Shown here in pieces: positions 20,329 to 29,635 of a stretch of 30,582 nucleotides of DNA (position 1 is its first letter; each line of letters starts with the position of its first letter). The notes below the pieces were generated by a model, which worked only from the letters and a program-made list of their open reading frames with translations, did no database searches and was not told where the DNA came from. The stretch is from Hyaloraphidium curvatum (lineage: Eukaryota > Monoblepharomycota > Hyaloraphidiomycetes > Hyaloraphidiales > Hyaloraphidiaceae): the NCBI GenBank assembly GCA_025558095.1, contig JAIVFI010000048.1, forward strand, positions 1-30,582, read 5' to 3'. The translations under genes were made by a program, and so were the position numbers.

Positions 20329-20728
20329 GCATCCTGCTTTCCTCCACTTCTTTCTTGGCATCTATCGCCCGAATGTTCCGTGGTTGAATGCGCAGCCTTT
20401 TCCGCGCGCGGCTGGCATCGCAGGTCCGGGCGGTGTTTGCCTTTGGCGTGGGTGGCGTCCGGCCGGGCTGTGCGCCAATGCGACGGGCCCTGACGTCCGT
20501 CCGTCCAGCTTTCGGCCTCATACGGCACCGAAGAAGGAAGCAAAGTTGTCGGCTTCAACCTCCGTCCATTCGAGAAAGGAAACCTGGCTTCCATCGCGCG
20601 GGAGTTGCGGCGGCGGAACTGTTGTGGGTCCAGCGACTCAGCGGGATGCCGCAGCTCCGCCCCTTCGGGATCTGGCCGGCCAACACCGCCCGCGGCCCCC
20701 CCAGTTCACCCCAGCTCACACCGGACAC
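20329..20728. other. Intergenic between the Ohr and thaumatin-like genes
   Basis: These 400 nt hold the 3' end of the Ohr gene and the promoter of the thaumatin-like gene, both on the plus strand. The open frames present have no recognisable features. I see no RNA gene or repeat. Confidence 0.5.
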
Positions 20729-22365
20729 ATGCTCCTCGCCGCGCTCCTCGCCGTGCTGCTCCTGGCGAGCGGCGCGCGCGCGACGCCCACGCCCTCCGCC
20801 TGCGGGCCGGGCGTCTGCGGGGACGGCATCCTCTGCTGCGACGACTGGTTCCTCGGTGCGCCCTCCTCCTTCCCTTCCTCTCGCGATTCGGGCTGACTCG
20901 CTGGACTTCTGCACGCAGGCGCCAAGTGCTACCTCGCCGAGGTGATGGTCTGCACGCCCGACCTCGGGCGGGCCGCGGGCGACCTGTCGCTGTGCCCCGT
21001 CGGCACCTGGGCATGCGACAGAGCGTGCTATGACCCGTCGAAGTACCGATGCGAGGGTGGGAAACTGGAGCTGGGGCCGGCTACGGCTACGGGAACTGGG
21101 ACGGGGACGACAGAGACGGCGGCGCCCGAGACGACGAGCAGGGTGGTGCCGACCACCTCGCCGCGCCGCAAGACGACGAGCAAGGGGCCCAAGGCGACGA
21201 CGACAAAGGCCCGCAAGACGGCCACGACGCGCAAGACGACCACCAAGCGCCCGACGACCAAGCGCCGGACGACCAAATCCCTCACCGCGGCCCGCAAGTC
21301 AACCTCCCGCCCGGTCCCCAAGGCCACGTCCAAGATTCCAGCCCCCCCGCCGACGACCACCAAATCCGGTCCCGCCCCCACGCAGACCGCCGACCTCCGC
21401 ATCAAGAACTCGTGCACCTCCACCCTGTGGTTCGAAGCCCGCTGGATGGGCAAACCCCTACCCGGCCACGCGAGCACCATCACGCGCGCCCTCCCGGGCG
21501 AGTACGTTGACTACGTCATCCCCGCCGACGGCCTCGATTCGACGCGGTTCTGGGGCAAGTTCGGGTGCGACGACCGGGGGAGGAACTGCCTCGTCGGGGA
21601 CAGTATGGGGTTCTACCCGGGGAACGAGTGCCCGCCCGGGGGGTGCAACCCGCCGATCGACAGCCTCTTCGAGGCGACGTGGGGTTGCAAGCCGGGGACG
21701 GGGTGCCATGCCGCAAAGCCCACTACGTGGTTTGATACGACCCAGGTCCGTTTCCGCTGCTGTTGCGTGCGCGATAGCTGACTCTTTGCGCCCTCCAGGT
21801 CGACGGCTGGACGATCCCGTACCGCCTCCGCGCCTTCGGCGAGACCGACCGCTGCGACTGCAAGGCCGGCGTCTGCGGCTTCTCCGGCGTCGATGCCACC
21901 CGCCTGACGCTGGACAAATGCCCCACCGCCGACGACCTCTCGTGGTCGGGCCGATGGGCGACAACGACCAACGGCTCCAACCTCTCGGCCGTGAACCTGC
22001 TCGCCGCCCGGAACGGCGTCGCGGTGGGCTGCATCTCGCCGTGCAAGATCTTGACCTTCGCCCCGCCATGGGGCTTTGGCGAGAAGGAATCCGCGGGCGG
22101 CGCGGCCACGTACATGTGCTGTCCCACCCCCGATCCCAACCCCGCCACGTGCCGCCCCGAGACGGGCTGCCTCCTCTCGCCCGAGTGCAACGCGGGGCCG
22201 GTCAAGGACACGCAGTACGTGCGGACGGTCAACACGCTGGCGCCGGGGATCTACGCCTTCAGCTACGACGACGAGGTCGGGCTGCACGCGTGCCCGGCAG
22301 GGACGGTGGTGTACGAGTTTGAGTTCTGCCCTGAGGGATCGGGGGAGTACCCGATGCGGGTGTGA
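20729..22365 (+). CDS. Secreted thaumatin-like protein with Cys-rich N-terminal module and Thr/Lys stalk
   Basis: Three exons, 20729-20855, 20919-21745 and 21799-22365, join in frame to 506 aa. Residues 1-18 are a signal peptide (LLAALLAVLLLASGARA). Residues about 24-87 form a Cys-rich module starting CGPGVCGDGILCC and ending ACYDPSKYRC, a motif seen at the ends of various secreted fungal proteins. Residues about 92-198 are a low-complexity Thr/Lys/Arg/Pro stalk, probably O-glycosylated and strongly basic. From about 200 the sequence has thaumatin-family features: LRIKNSCTSTLWFEARW, FWGKFGCD, a Cys-Pro-Pro-Gly-Gly segment, SLFEATW, TTQVDGWTIPYRL, GCISPCK, YMCCP, and a closing YAFSYDDE...FEFCPE. 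Thaumatin-like proteins bind or cleave beta-1,3-glucans and act on cell walls. I infer an extracellular or wall-bound glucan-interacting protein; whether it has glucanase activity is not decided here. Confidence 0.85.
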
Positions 22366-23079
22366 GGGCGTCGACGGCACCGCGGTGTTGCCCTTGGCGA
22401 GCACTCTCCTCACGTTGGCGGGCACGGCCGGCCGGGGGGCGGCACGGAGCAGCGGGCCCAAAGGCGACGCGCGGAAGAAGGCGGCGGCCTCTGCGAAGCC
22501 GCCGTCGAGCGACGCGGCCGCCAGGGACTCAGCAAGATCCGCCATGGCCGATTAAATTACGTCAGAGGCTCGGCGGCCGCGCTGCCGGTTCACGGTACGG
22601 TAGACGCGACGTTGTTGACTTGATGTCGAACCTGCCTAGGTCATCCACCCCGGCGCGGTGCTCCTCATCTAGCTCCATCCCGCCGATCAACCACGCGGAT
22701 CCAGCTCGCAAAGTTCTTCGGAAAGCCGAGGAGAGGTTGCTTGTCGGGGGCGGACACCGCGCATCCGGATGTACTATGTAATCTTTGCTCCTCAACCGCG
22801 CTGAGCTTCTGGGCCTCAGCAGGCTCGCGGGAGGTTTCTTCCCCGGTCCCAACCCCGCGGGCACTCCTTTGATGCCGCCAAAGTGGACGGAAGGGGCATC
22901 CGGGACGGATCGATGATCTCGCGGAGCGAGTGAGGGACGCCGGGCCCTGCAGGGCCAGACGCGCGCAAGCCGCCCGGTCCAAAGTCCCGATTATATCGTA
23001 CCCAAAGTAGCGTGGTCCTCATACAAAGTTGCTCCTCCTGCAATACCCGTCTACCCATCCATCCTTTTGTAGCCGGCGC
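22366..23079. other. Convergent intergenic region
   Basis: About 710 nt separate the stops of the thaumatin-like gene (plus) and the GPI-type ectodomain gene (minus). A minus-strand frame from 22545 (MADLAESLAAASLDGGFAEA) stays open into the antisense of the thaumatin gene but shows no domain, and I do not call it. Nothing else is supported. Confidence 0.5.
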
Positions 23080-24022
23080 CTAGTACATGGCGGCGGCGGC
23101 GGCAGCGGCGGCGGCACCGAGCACGGGCATCAGCGTGGCGCGGACCATGCTGCCAGCGCCGGGGCGGCTGGTGGTCGCGGTGGCGGTGACAGCGGCGAAG
23201 GGGATGGTGGGGGAGCCGTTGACGACGGCGGCGCACTTGGCGGTCAGGGCGACTGCGGGGGGGAGTTGTCAGCGCGGGGTAAAGGGCGGGGAAGGGCGAG
23301 ACTTACAGACGGAGGGGCCGAGCGAAAGGGTGCCGCAGTTGCCGGCGGTGACGTTGAAGGTGCCGACGCCGGTGAAGGGGATCTGCATCGACAGGAAAAC
23401 GCGTCACTTGAGGCGGCCAGCAGGCGACGGGGAGAAACCCACGGTGCAGGCGTCGTTACCGAAGAAGGCCATGGTGCCCGAAGCGGCGCCAGGGGCGCAG
23501 GCAGGGCGGCCGAAGGCGGGGATGCCGATGAAGCCGAGGGGCACGCACTGGTTGGCGATCACGGCGGCGGCGGTGAGGTAGGTGCCGGTGCAGGTGGCGC
23601 CGGACCACTGGGTGACGACAAAGTACTCGCCCTGCGGATGGGAGCGGGGCGTCAGCGCTGGGCCGGGCGCGGAAATGGGGCGCGGAAACCGACCGAGCCC
23701 TGGAGGGTGAAGGACGGGGGGGCGTTGGCGTTGCAGGTCTGGGTCACGTCGTAGTTGACTGTGGCGTTACTGGGAATGCAGGCGACGTTGCCCTGGCAGG
23801 TGGTCGGCAGGTTCGCCTGGACTGCTCGGCAGGAGAGGGAAAGGGGGGACATGATCAGTGAGGAGCGGGTGGGGGCCCGGGCGTCAACGCACAGAGCTGC
23901 GGCGCGGTGGCGTTGACTTTGCAGCCCGAGCCGGGGATGAAGCCGTCGATGATGGTCGCGGCGCGCGCGGGGGCGGCGGCCAGCGCGAGGGCGGCGAGGA
24001 TGACGGCGGCGGCGGCGCGCAT
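23080..24022 (-). CDS. Kinase-less ectodomain protein, probably GPI-anchored (decoy-like paralog)
   Basis: Five exons on the minus strand, 24022-23893, 23821-23694, 23631-23443, 23382-23307 and 23252-23080, join to 696 nt, 231 aa. The signal peptide is MRAAAAVILAALALAAAPARA, and the mature part begins ATIIDGFIPGSGC. Exons 2-4 have exactly the lengths (128, 189, 76 nt) and phases of the kinase at 13610, and even the introns are nearly identical. Where the kinase gene continues with a Thr stalk, membrane helix and kinase, this protein ends about 38 residues after the shared LTAKC, with TTSRPGAGS followed by a hydrophobic Ala-rich tail and MY. That is the layout of a GPI-attachment signal (small omega residues, spacer, hydrophobic end). 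I infer a cell-surface protein with the same binding domain but no signalling part: a decoy, co-receptor or wall protein. Confidence 0.85.
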
Positions 24023-24793
24023 TTCGGCGGGGCGGCGGCGGGGCGGCGGGCGCTGAGACGGCGATCCGAAAGGCGCGGCGGGGTTGTGGCCGACGGCGGA
24101 GAGGCGCGGGTCGAGTGACTCGGCGGGGGAGCAGAAAAGGTGGGGGGGTGCGCGGGCCGGGCCACCCAGCCGGCAGGGGACTAAGCCCCGATTCCCGGCC
24201 CCCGCGCAATCAAGCCGGCCGACGGGCGGCGCGATCGCCGGATCGGGCGCGGTAACAGGATCGGCATCGCAGGACATTGCGCAAAGGCCCCTCGGGACGC
24301 ATCCGGCAGGGCGGAAAGCACGAGTGACCCGCCCAGGCGCCGAATGATCCTTGCCCTTGCGTCGACGCCACCACCGGGGACTCGTACCGGCCAAAGGAAG
24401 CGCGGATGGGGTTGCAGTAAGCTTAAATAAACCGATCGGCGATTCAGATATGGGCCATCCGCGCGATTCGTCGCTCGGCGGGCCTGCGCGATGTGTCTCC
24501 CATCTTTGTCACCCAATCAAATCGAATCCCCCGCATGTGCTTTCCAATGTTCCAATAGATGGCGCACTTACAAATGACGCTCTACGCCGTTTCGTCGGAC
24601 AAATAAACCGCGCGCAGGGTGCCTGCCTCGACAACGGCTCCGGGATCAGGCCCTGATCACTGGGAACCGTCAGCGAGTTAGGTGGCCTCTGCCTCGGAAA
24701 CCGCCCCTCGTCCTTCGGCATTAGTAAACGCGTTGAAACGCGTTTTTGGCGTTGCCGATCGTATGGGAGCCTGCTGTGCGGCCGCCGCTTGAG
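24023..24793. promoter_or_regulatory. Divergent intergenic region
   Basis: About 770 nt lie between the GPI-type gene (minus) and the damaged membrane-protein paralog (plus), so promoters for both are expected here. The stretch TTAAATAAA near 24422 is the most TATA-like sequence. The usual N-terminal exon of the membrane-protein paralog would also belong here but cannot be found; a frame from ATG 24763 stops after nine codons. Confidence 0.4.
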
Positions 24794-26114
24794 GCCCGCG
24801 TCCGCCGGCGGAACCGTTCTCCAAATGGACCGGGGACGCCTTCCTCGCCTCCCTCCGCCTCGCCTCGCCGGGGCTGGCCGCGTGGACAAGGGCGCAGATC
24901 GCCGTGGCGCCGTGGGTTGCCGGCCACGTGCGGCTGCGCTACACGGCCTTCTGGGTCCTGGGGTTGGCGCTGCTGCCGATCCAGTGGATCGCCAACAACG
25001 GCAGGTTCGGCACGGCGCAGCTGGCCGCGGGCACGGCGAGCTCGGCGGTGCTGGGGCTGGGCGGCATTGCCGCGGCGCTCTCGTCCAGGGGCTACGGTTC
25101 GCGGTACGAGGCGCCGGCGGGGTTCGGGCAGCACACGCTGGCCGTCGTCGCGCGGTGGGCGCAGCTGGTCCTCGGAGATCCGGCGGACAAGGGGCGGTCT
25201 TCGAAGCTGCTCGTGCACGACCCCAAGGACGGGCTCTGTCCCTGCCCGCTGCCGACGTGCGCGCGGGGCACGGTGGCGCTGGCCGGCCCCATCCGCTTCG
25301 CCGAATCCGCCCTTCGCTTGTCCAGTGCGTGGCTGTGGACGATCTTCTACTCCTTGTGGATGCCGGCGGTGACATTCGCCGCGTTCACGTGGCGCACGCC
25401 GTGGGCCGCCACCCTTTGCGCGGTCTACATCGCTCTGAACCTCGAATTTCACTGTGCCAACGTCATCGTAATCCAGCCTCTGAGCTACGTTTCCCTGGAG
25501 CTCACCCTCAGGCTCCACAACCGGGCCATGTCGCTGGCCCTGGACTACCTCGTCCGGCGCTGCGGCCTGCCCGCGACCGAGGACCCGGCGCCGCCGTCGG
25601 GACCGCCGCCGGACGACGAGACGTACATCCTCCTCTACGAATCCATGACCGCCGTATGGCAGCATCGCATCCGCTCGGCGGCGTTCAGCACCCGCCTCCT
25701 CGCCGTCGGCATCGTCGCCCTCGCGTTGACCGCCGTCGCCGGGATCGCGGCGGGCAACTGCCTCCCCGCCGCCTTCTTCTTCCTCCTGGCCTGCTACCTC
25801 CTCGTGCTCGCCTCGGACCTGGCCAACTTCTCAGAGAGCACCTCGCACGTCGCCGCCGTCCGCGCGCTGCTCCTCCGCGCGCGCACCCGCCTCCGCAGGC
25901 TGGCCCTCTCCCCGTCTCTCCCGCCCGCGCGGCTCGCCCTGGCGGAGACTTGGACGCCTCGCCGGGGTGTTTGGCCAGGTACATGGGGTTCGCGGTGGAC
26001 AGGGCGGTGGCGCGGAACGTGGCGTCGACGCTGTTTGCGATGGCGGTCGGGCTCTGGAGCGTTTTGAGGGGGAGCGGAGTCAGCGTGGGCCTGGAGATGG
26101 CCTGCGGGGGCTGA
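24794..26114 (+). pseudogene. Paralog of the 16204 membrane protein, 5'-incomplete and frameshifted
   Basis: The frame from about 24794 (after an in-frame TGA at 24790-24792) reads AEPFSKWTGDAFLASL, then several membrane segments (FWVLGLALLPIQWIA, a Gly/Ala-rich one, a WTIFYSLWMPAVTFAAF segment, LLAVGIVALALTAVAGI, AAFFFLLACYLLVL) and a GLCPCPLPTC loop equivalent to the CPC loop of the gene at 16204. Near 25944 the frame is lost. Adding one G to the GCGGAG run there restores CLARYMGFAVDRAV... through VGLWSVLRGSGVSVGLEMACGG and a stop at 26112-26114, matching the paralog's C-terminus. No in-frame ATG exists at the 5' end. It may be a pseudogene, or a live gene with one sequence error and an unseen first exon; the protein-level conservation favours the latter. 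Confidence 0.65.
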
Positions 26115-26403
26115 AGTGTCGGCGTTGCTGCCAAAAGATGGTTCTGCGGTCTTCCAGGTGTTGTGGTGGGGGCTTGTCGCGAAACACCGCATCTCCCGCC
26201 GGCTGCGGAGACCACCGCCCGGGCAAGAAAATGGCATGTCCGTCAGTGTAGCTGATTCACGGCTGCATGATGATCTGCAGTACTGTATTTTTTGTTCTGA
26301 GCGGGCCGGCGGAGCGAACTGGACGCTGGCCTGGCTGAGCAAGTTGAGATCCGCGAGCCAGCAACACCGCCGCCCTTCCCCGCTGCCGCTGCAAGCCCGC
26401 GCC

Positions 26404-27214
26404 ATGGCCGCCATCGCTGTTGCACGTGCGTCGCGGTGGCGTGAATTGCAGCCGCCGCTAACGGGCCCGCAGCGCGCTCCGGCGTCAGCATCGTCCTCCC
26501 GCGCATTGCGGAGGGAGCCGGCCTGCTCCCTCAAGCGGCGGCCCCCGCGCATGTTCCCAGCGGCGCCCTGAACGAAGGGTTCCATGCGCCCGCCGAAGCG
26601 CAGGAAGCCGCGAGGGTCATCTTCCCGGGAGCAGCGCCCGCCGTTTATCATGTGCAGGCGACCGCTGATGTCGCTACAAACGTCGAGGTTGCTAGTGAAG
26701 GCGCCGGAAACGCGCTCGTCGACGTTCCCGCCGCGGCTCCCCGCGCTCCCCGGGCGGGCAGGAGGGTGAACCTCGGGGCCGGGCTCCGAGACCTCGCGGT
26801 AAGCCAGGGCCGGACAACGGAGAGGTCGAGCAGCTGAGTGCCCGCCCTCCCTACACCAGTACGAAGCCGTCATCACCGTGGCAGCGGAATCCAGCTGCAA
26901 TGTTCTCACAAGGGCGCCGGCGACGGTCCTCGCTGCACCCGTCAGCGCCGGCTTCGGGGCGGTCGTAATGCACAGCTACGCCAGCCAGCTCAAGGATCTC
27001 ACTGGCAACGATGTAGGGCTGCTTGCGACGCCGTCTTGCTTCTGAACGCTGATCGCGTCGCCCGGGCTTCCAGATCATGCGCTGGACCTGCACCGGGGCG
27101 GCGATCTTCGGATTCGCAGCCTTGGGGAGCACGGTGGTCTATTACATCTTTGAGAGGCCCACGTACCCTGGAAACCCGCCCCGGGGTAGGGCGGCGGGCA
27201 TCGCCCTGCAGTGA
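26404..27214 (+). CDS. Single-pass membrane protein, unknown, four exons
   Basis: Four exons join to 642 nt, 213 aa: 26404-26425, 26473-26798, 26860-27012 and 27074-27214. The start has a strong context (CGCGCCATGGCC). Intron 1 is 47 nt with a CTAAC branch site close to its CCCGCAG acceptor; introns 2 and 3 begin GTAAGC and GTAGGG and end CCAG. Phases close exactly. The protein has an Ala/Pro/Val-rich N-terminal half (AAPAVYHVQATADVATNVEV), a central segment with one Cys (AAESSCNVL), and a C-terminal membrane helix at about 172-192 (TGAAIFGFAALGSTVVYYIF) followed by ERPTYPGNPPRG. I do not recognise a family; a C-terminal membrane anchor with a Pro/Arg-rich end could belong to a mitochondrial or ER membrane protein. 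The model rests on splice and frame logic only. Confidence 0.62.
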
Positions 27215-27503
27215 AGTTGCACCCGAGTCGCCCAAGAGCAAGTTGCAGAGCGGACATGCCGCTAGCGAGCTAGCTGGTCATTGCAACAGCCCTGTCGGCT
27301 CTCTGCCATTTATTTGACAATAGTGGAGCGTTGCGAAGGAGGAATTCGAAGTGCTCCAGTCCATCATTGTTCGTCGTGGTGAGCAGGGACAGATAAAGCT
27401 TCGCAAGTAACACTCAAATGCACATTTCAATCGATCTCCTAACTCGGTCCACATCCAAATAGCGCCGTCCCGCCCTAAAGCCCCATTGCTCGGCAGCTCC
27501 AGA

Positions 27504-28913
27504 TCACAGCTTGGCCTTCTGGTCGCCGAGCTGTCCCTCGGCCGGCGAATCCACGGCGATCCCGCTGCCCTTCTTGGTCCCCGCCGACTCGTCCCACGGC
27601 CTCGTGACGCGGCCCAGGGCAAACTCGGGCGCGAGCGTGTCCTGGAAATGGGGTTCGGGATTGGGTTACGGGGGGGGGGGGGGGGAACGGAGGGACAGGG
27701 GACCCACCGATCCGTAGGGCATGTCCTCGAACTTCTCCGGCTTCACCGGCGGCGTGTGCTGGCTCGTTGCCGGCGAGTAATAGCCCATGGAGTGATCCAT
27801 CATACTCAGGAAACGGTTAGCGCCATCGCATGGGGAGTGCCGCGGGGGTCACCTACGCGTACCCGACCAACTCCTGCACCTCGGGGTCAAGGGTGCGCGC
27901 CACCTCGGGAGGGACGGAGAGGTAGTGGTTCTCCTCGGAGCGGAGCCAGCCGAGGGAGAAGGAGACGTGCATGCCAACGCGCCTGCGGGGACGAAACGGT
28001 TTTGCGTGAGTCCGCGCGCGGATGGCCAGGGGAACAAGGGTGCCCACCAGTCGTCCTTGGTGACGTTCGCGCCACCGCCGTGGATAGTCGAGCCGAGATA
28101 TAGCCTGCATCCGCAAGGAGTAATTCAAGGGCTGCGGGCCAGGCAGGACAAAGGATGCAGGGCTACCCACACGCACGAGCCCTTGGGCATCACCGCCTGC
28201 CGCACGTCCCGCCCCTCGGCATCGGGCATGTACGAATTCAGCGGCCTCGCGTGCGTGCCGGGAACCACCTGTGTGGCTCCGTTCTTGTCCGTAAAGTCGG
28301 AAAGCGCCCACCTGCCCGGGAGGGAGCGACAAACGGGTTTCGGTCAAGCAGCGCTCGAGCATCGGGGAGTCCCCGCAGCCGCGACACACATTGTGGCCAC
28401 CATGGGCTCGAGTTCCTCAGGAAGATGCTTGCCCCAGGCGACGCGGTCGCGGTGGAGGGGCTGGGCGGGGGAGCCGGGGCCGATCTTGATGATCTGGGCC
28501 ACGTGCAGCTGCGTCGCGCGACTGCATTGAGCGGGTGCTTCACCCTGGGGCAACAGACCGCCCACCTGGTACCGCTTCGCATGCTCCAGCAGGTGCTCGT
28601 CGGCCGCCGCACGCAGGAACCGGTTCTTGAGCACCGCCTCGTTGAAGGTAGGCGACCTCGCCGGCAGTGCCCCGCAACGGACCGTGTTCTTGCCCGAAAA
28701 GTCGTCCACGCCGGACGTGGTCCCGCCAATCCAGGGCGCCATCTCCGCCACGATCCGGTCTGCTTGCGCCGGAGAAATTGCGTACTCGACAATCACGGCG
28801 CCGTCCTCGCGAAGAATACGAAGGGCGTCCTCGGGCTTGCAGGTGCGCCCGTCGACGCGGCGGACGTCGGGGAAGGAGTGTTCCATGGTCGCGGTGGCAA
28901 GGGCGGTCGCCAT
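27504..28913 (-). CDS. Phytanoyl-CoA dioxygenase (PhyH)-like Fe(II)/2-oxoglutarate oxygenase
   Basis: Six exons on the minus strand, 28913-28390, 28311-28171, 28104-28048, 27982-27857, 27804-27708 and 27641-27504, join to 1083 nt, 360 aa. All introns are GT-AG and the frame closes. LREDGAVIVEYAIS at about 34-47 is the usual PhyH opening. HRD at 154-156 gives the first two iron ligands (His154, Asp156). DKNGATQVVPGTH is the conserved strand after them, and His230 in GSTIHGGGAN is the likely third ligand. The Arg of WRVGMHVSF is suited to bind 2-oxoglutarate. Enzymes of this fold hydroxylate lipids or secondary metabolites; no peroxisomal C-terminal SKL is present (the end is KAKL), so the classic phytanoyl-CoA role is not implied. 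The Met at codon 10 is an alternative start. It is convergent with the membrane-protein gene at 26404. Confidence 0.87.
27670..27685 (+). repeat. Run of 16 G within an intron
   Basis: The plus strand has 16 consecutive G, equal to C16 on the coding strand of the last intron of the PhyH-like gene, about 30 nt before its TTTCCAG acceptor. It could serve as a polypyrimidine tract. Runs of this length are also where read length errors concentrate, so the count is uncertain. Confidence 0.85.
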
Positions 28914-29635
28914 TTCGACGGGTTGAAGGGTGGCGGGCCTCTCGGCACAGAAAGAGCAGTCAGGGTGGGTCAAACAAGGGGTAGCCTGGTCGCCTGAGGG
29001 AAGACGGCGATGGAACTGCCTCTGAGTGGCGGTTGTGTGCGGCTGCGGCGATGCGCTCGGAGCGGAGCTGGCCGGTCGCCATTGGCGCCCGATCGCACAG
29101 CCTGATCGGGAGACATCGACACATTTCCCATGGGCTGCCTCTTTCGCAGACCTCATTTGTGTGTCGGATACGCTACAAAGGAACAGGAAGATGTCGCGCC
29201 CTGCATCGCAGTCGAGCTAGCGCCCGCCCTCGGCGTCAATCTCACTCCGATCGAACCCCGGTTGCGACACACTCCCCAAGTAGGCCCAAACGAAGGCTGC
29301 CGAGTGGATCGATGCCATGGGATGCAGGACATGCCGACGAGAGCCTTTCTCGTGGCTTCCATGCTTCGAATCAGGGCGGGCCTGCTTCTGCCGCAGATCC
29401 GCCCCGGGGGGACGTCAATCAGACCTCGGTCTACAGGGAGTAGCCGCAGGGGGGGAGGCAGTAAGTACAATTTATTCACCAGAAGCTTGATATTGGCCCG
29501 GTCGTGAAGCAGAACGATGCTGGGGCAGGTGGTCAATTAGTTAGCACGACGCTTCGACCGGGCCGCGCGTCCCCGTTTGCCACTCCCCCTCGTGCCCACT
29601 CAGTACACCCCTACGGACCTTCAGGCGCCCGCGAT
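28914..29635. other. Divergent intergenic region
   Basis: About 720 nt separate the PhyH-like gene (minus) and the F-box-like gene (plus). A plus frame at 29130-29507 (125 aa, starting MGCLFRRPHLCVGYATKEQED) is open but shows no domain or signal peptide and has a base composition like its surroundings; I leave it uncalled. Promoters of both flanking genes are expected here. Confidence 0.45.

Noticed and set aside
21028-21483. A 151-aa minus-strand frame rich in Val and Leu
   Set aside because: It is the antisense shadow of the Thr/Lys-rich stalk of the thaumatin-like protein.
22366-22545. Minus-strand frame starting MADLAESLAAASLDGGFAEA
   Set aside because: It looks coding-like for about 50 codons but runs into the antisense of the thaumatin-like gene and has no domain or clear splice exit; too weak to call.
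24763-24792. Possible start (MGAC...) for the second membrane-protein paralog
   Set aside because: It is in frame but ends at a TGA after nine codons, and the only intron that would remove the stop is about 33 nt, shorter than any other in the window.
29130-29507. 125-aa plus-strand frame between the PhyH-like and F-box-like genes
   Set aside because: No signal peptide, domain or compositional contrast; chance open frames of this size are common at this GC content.
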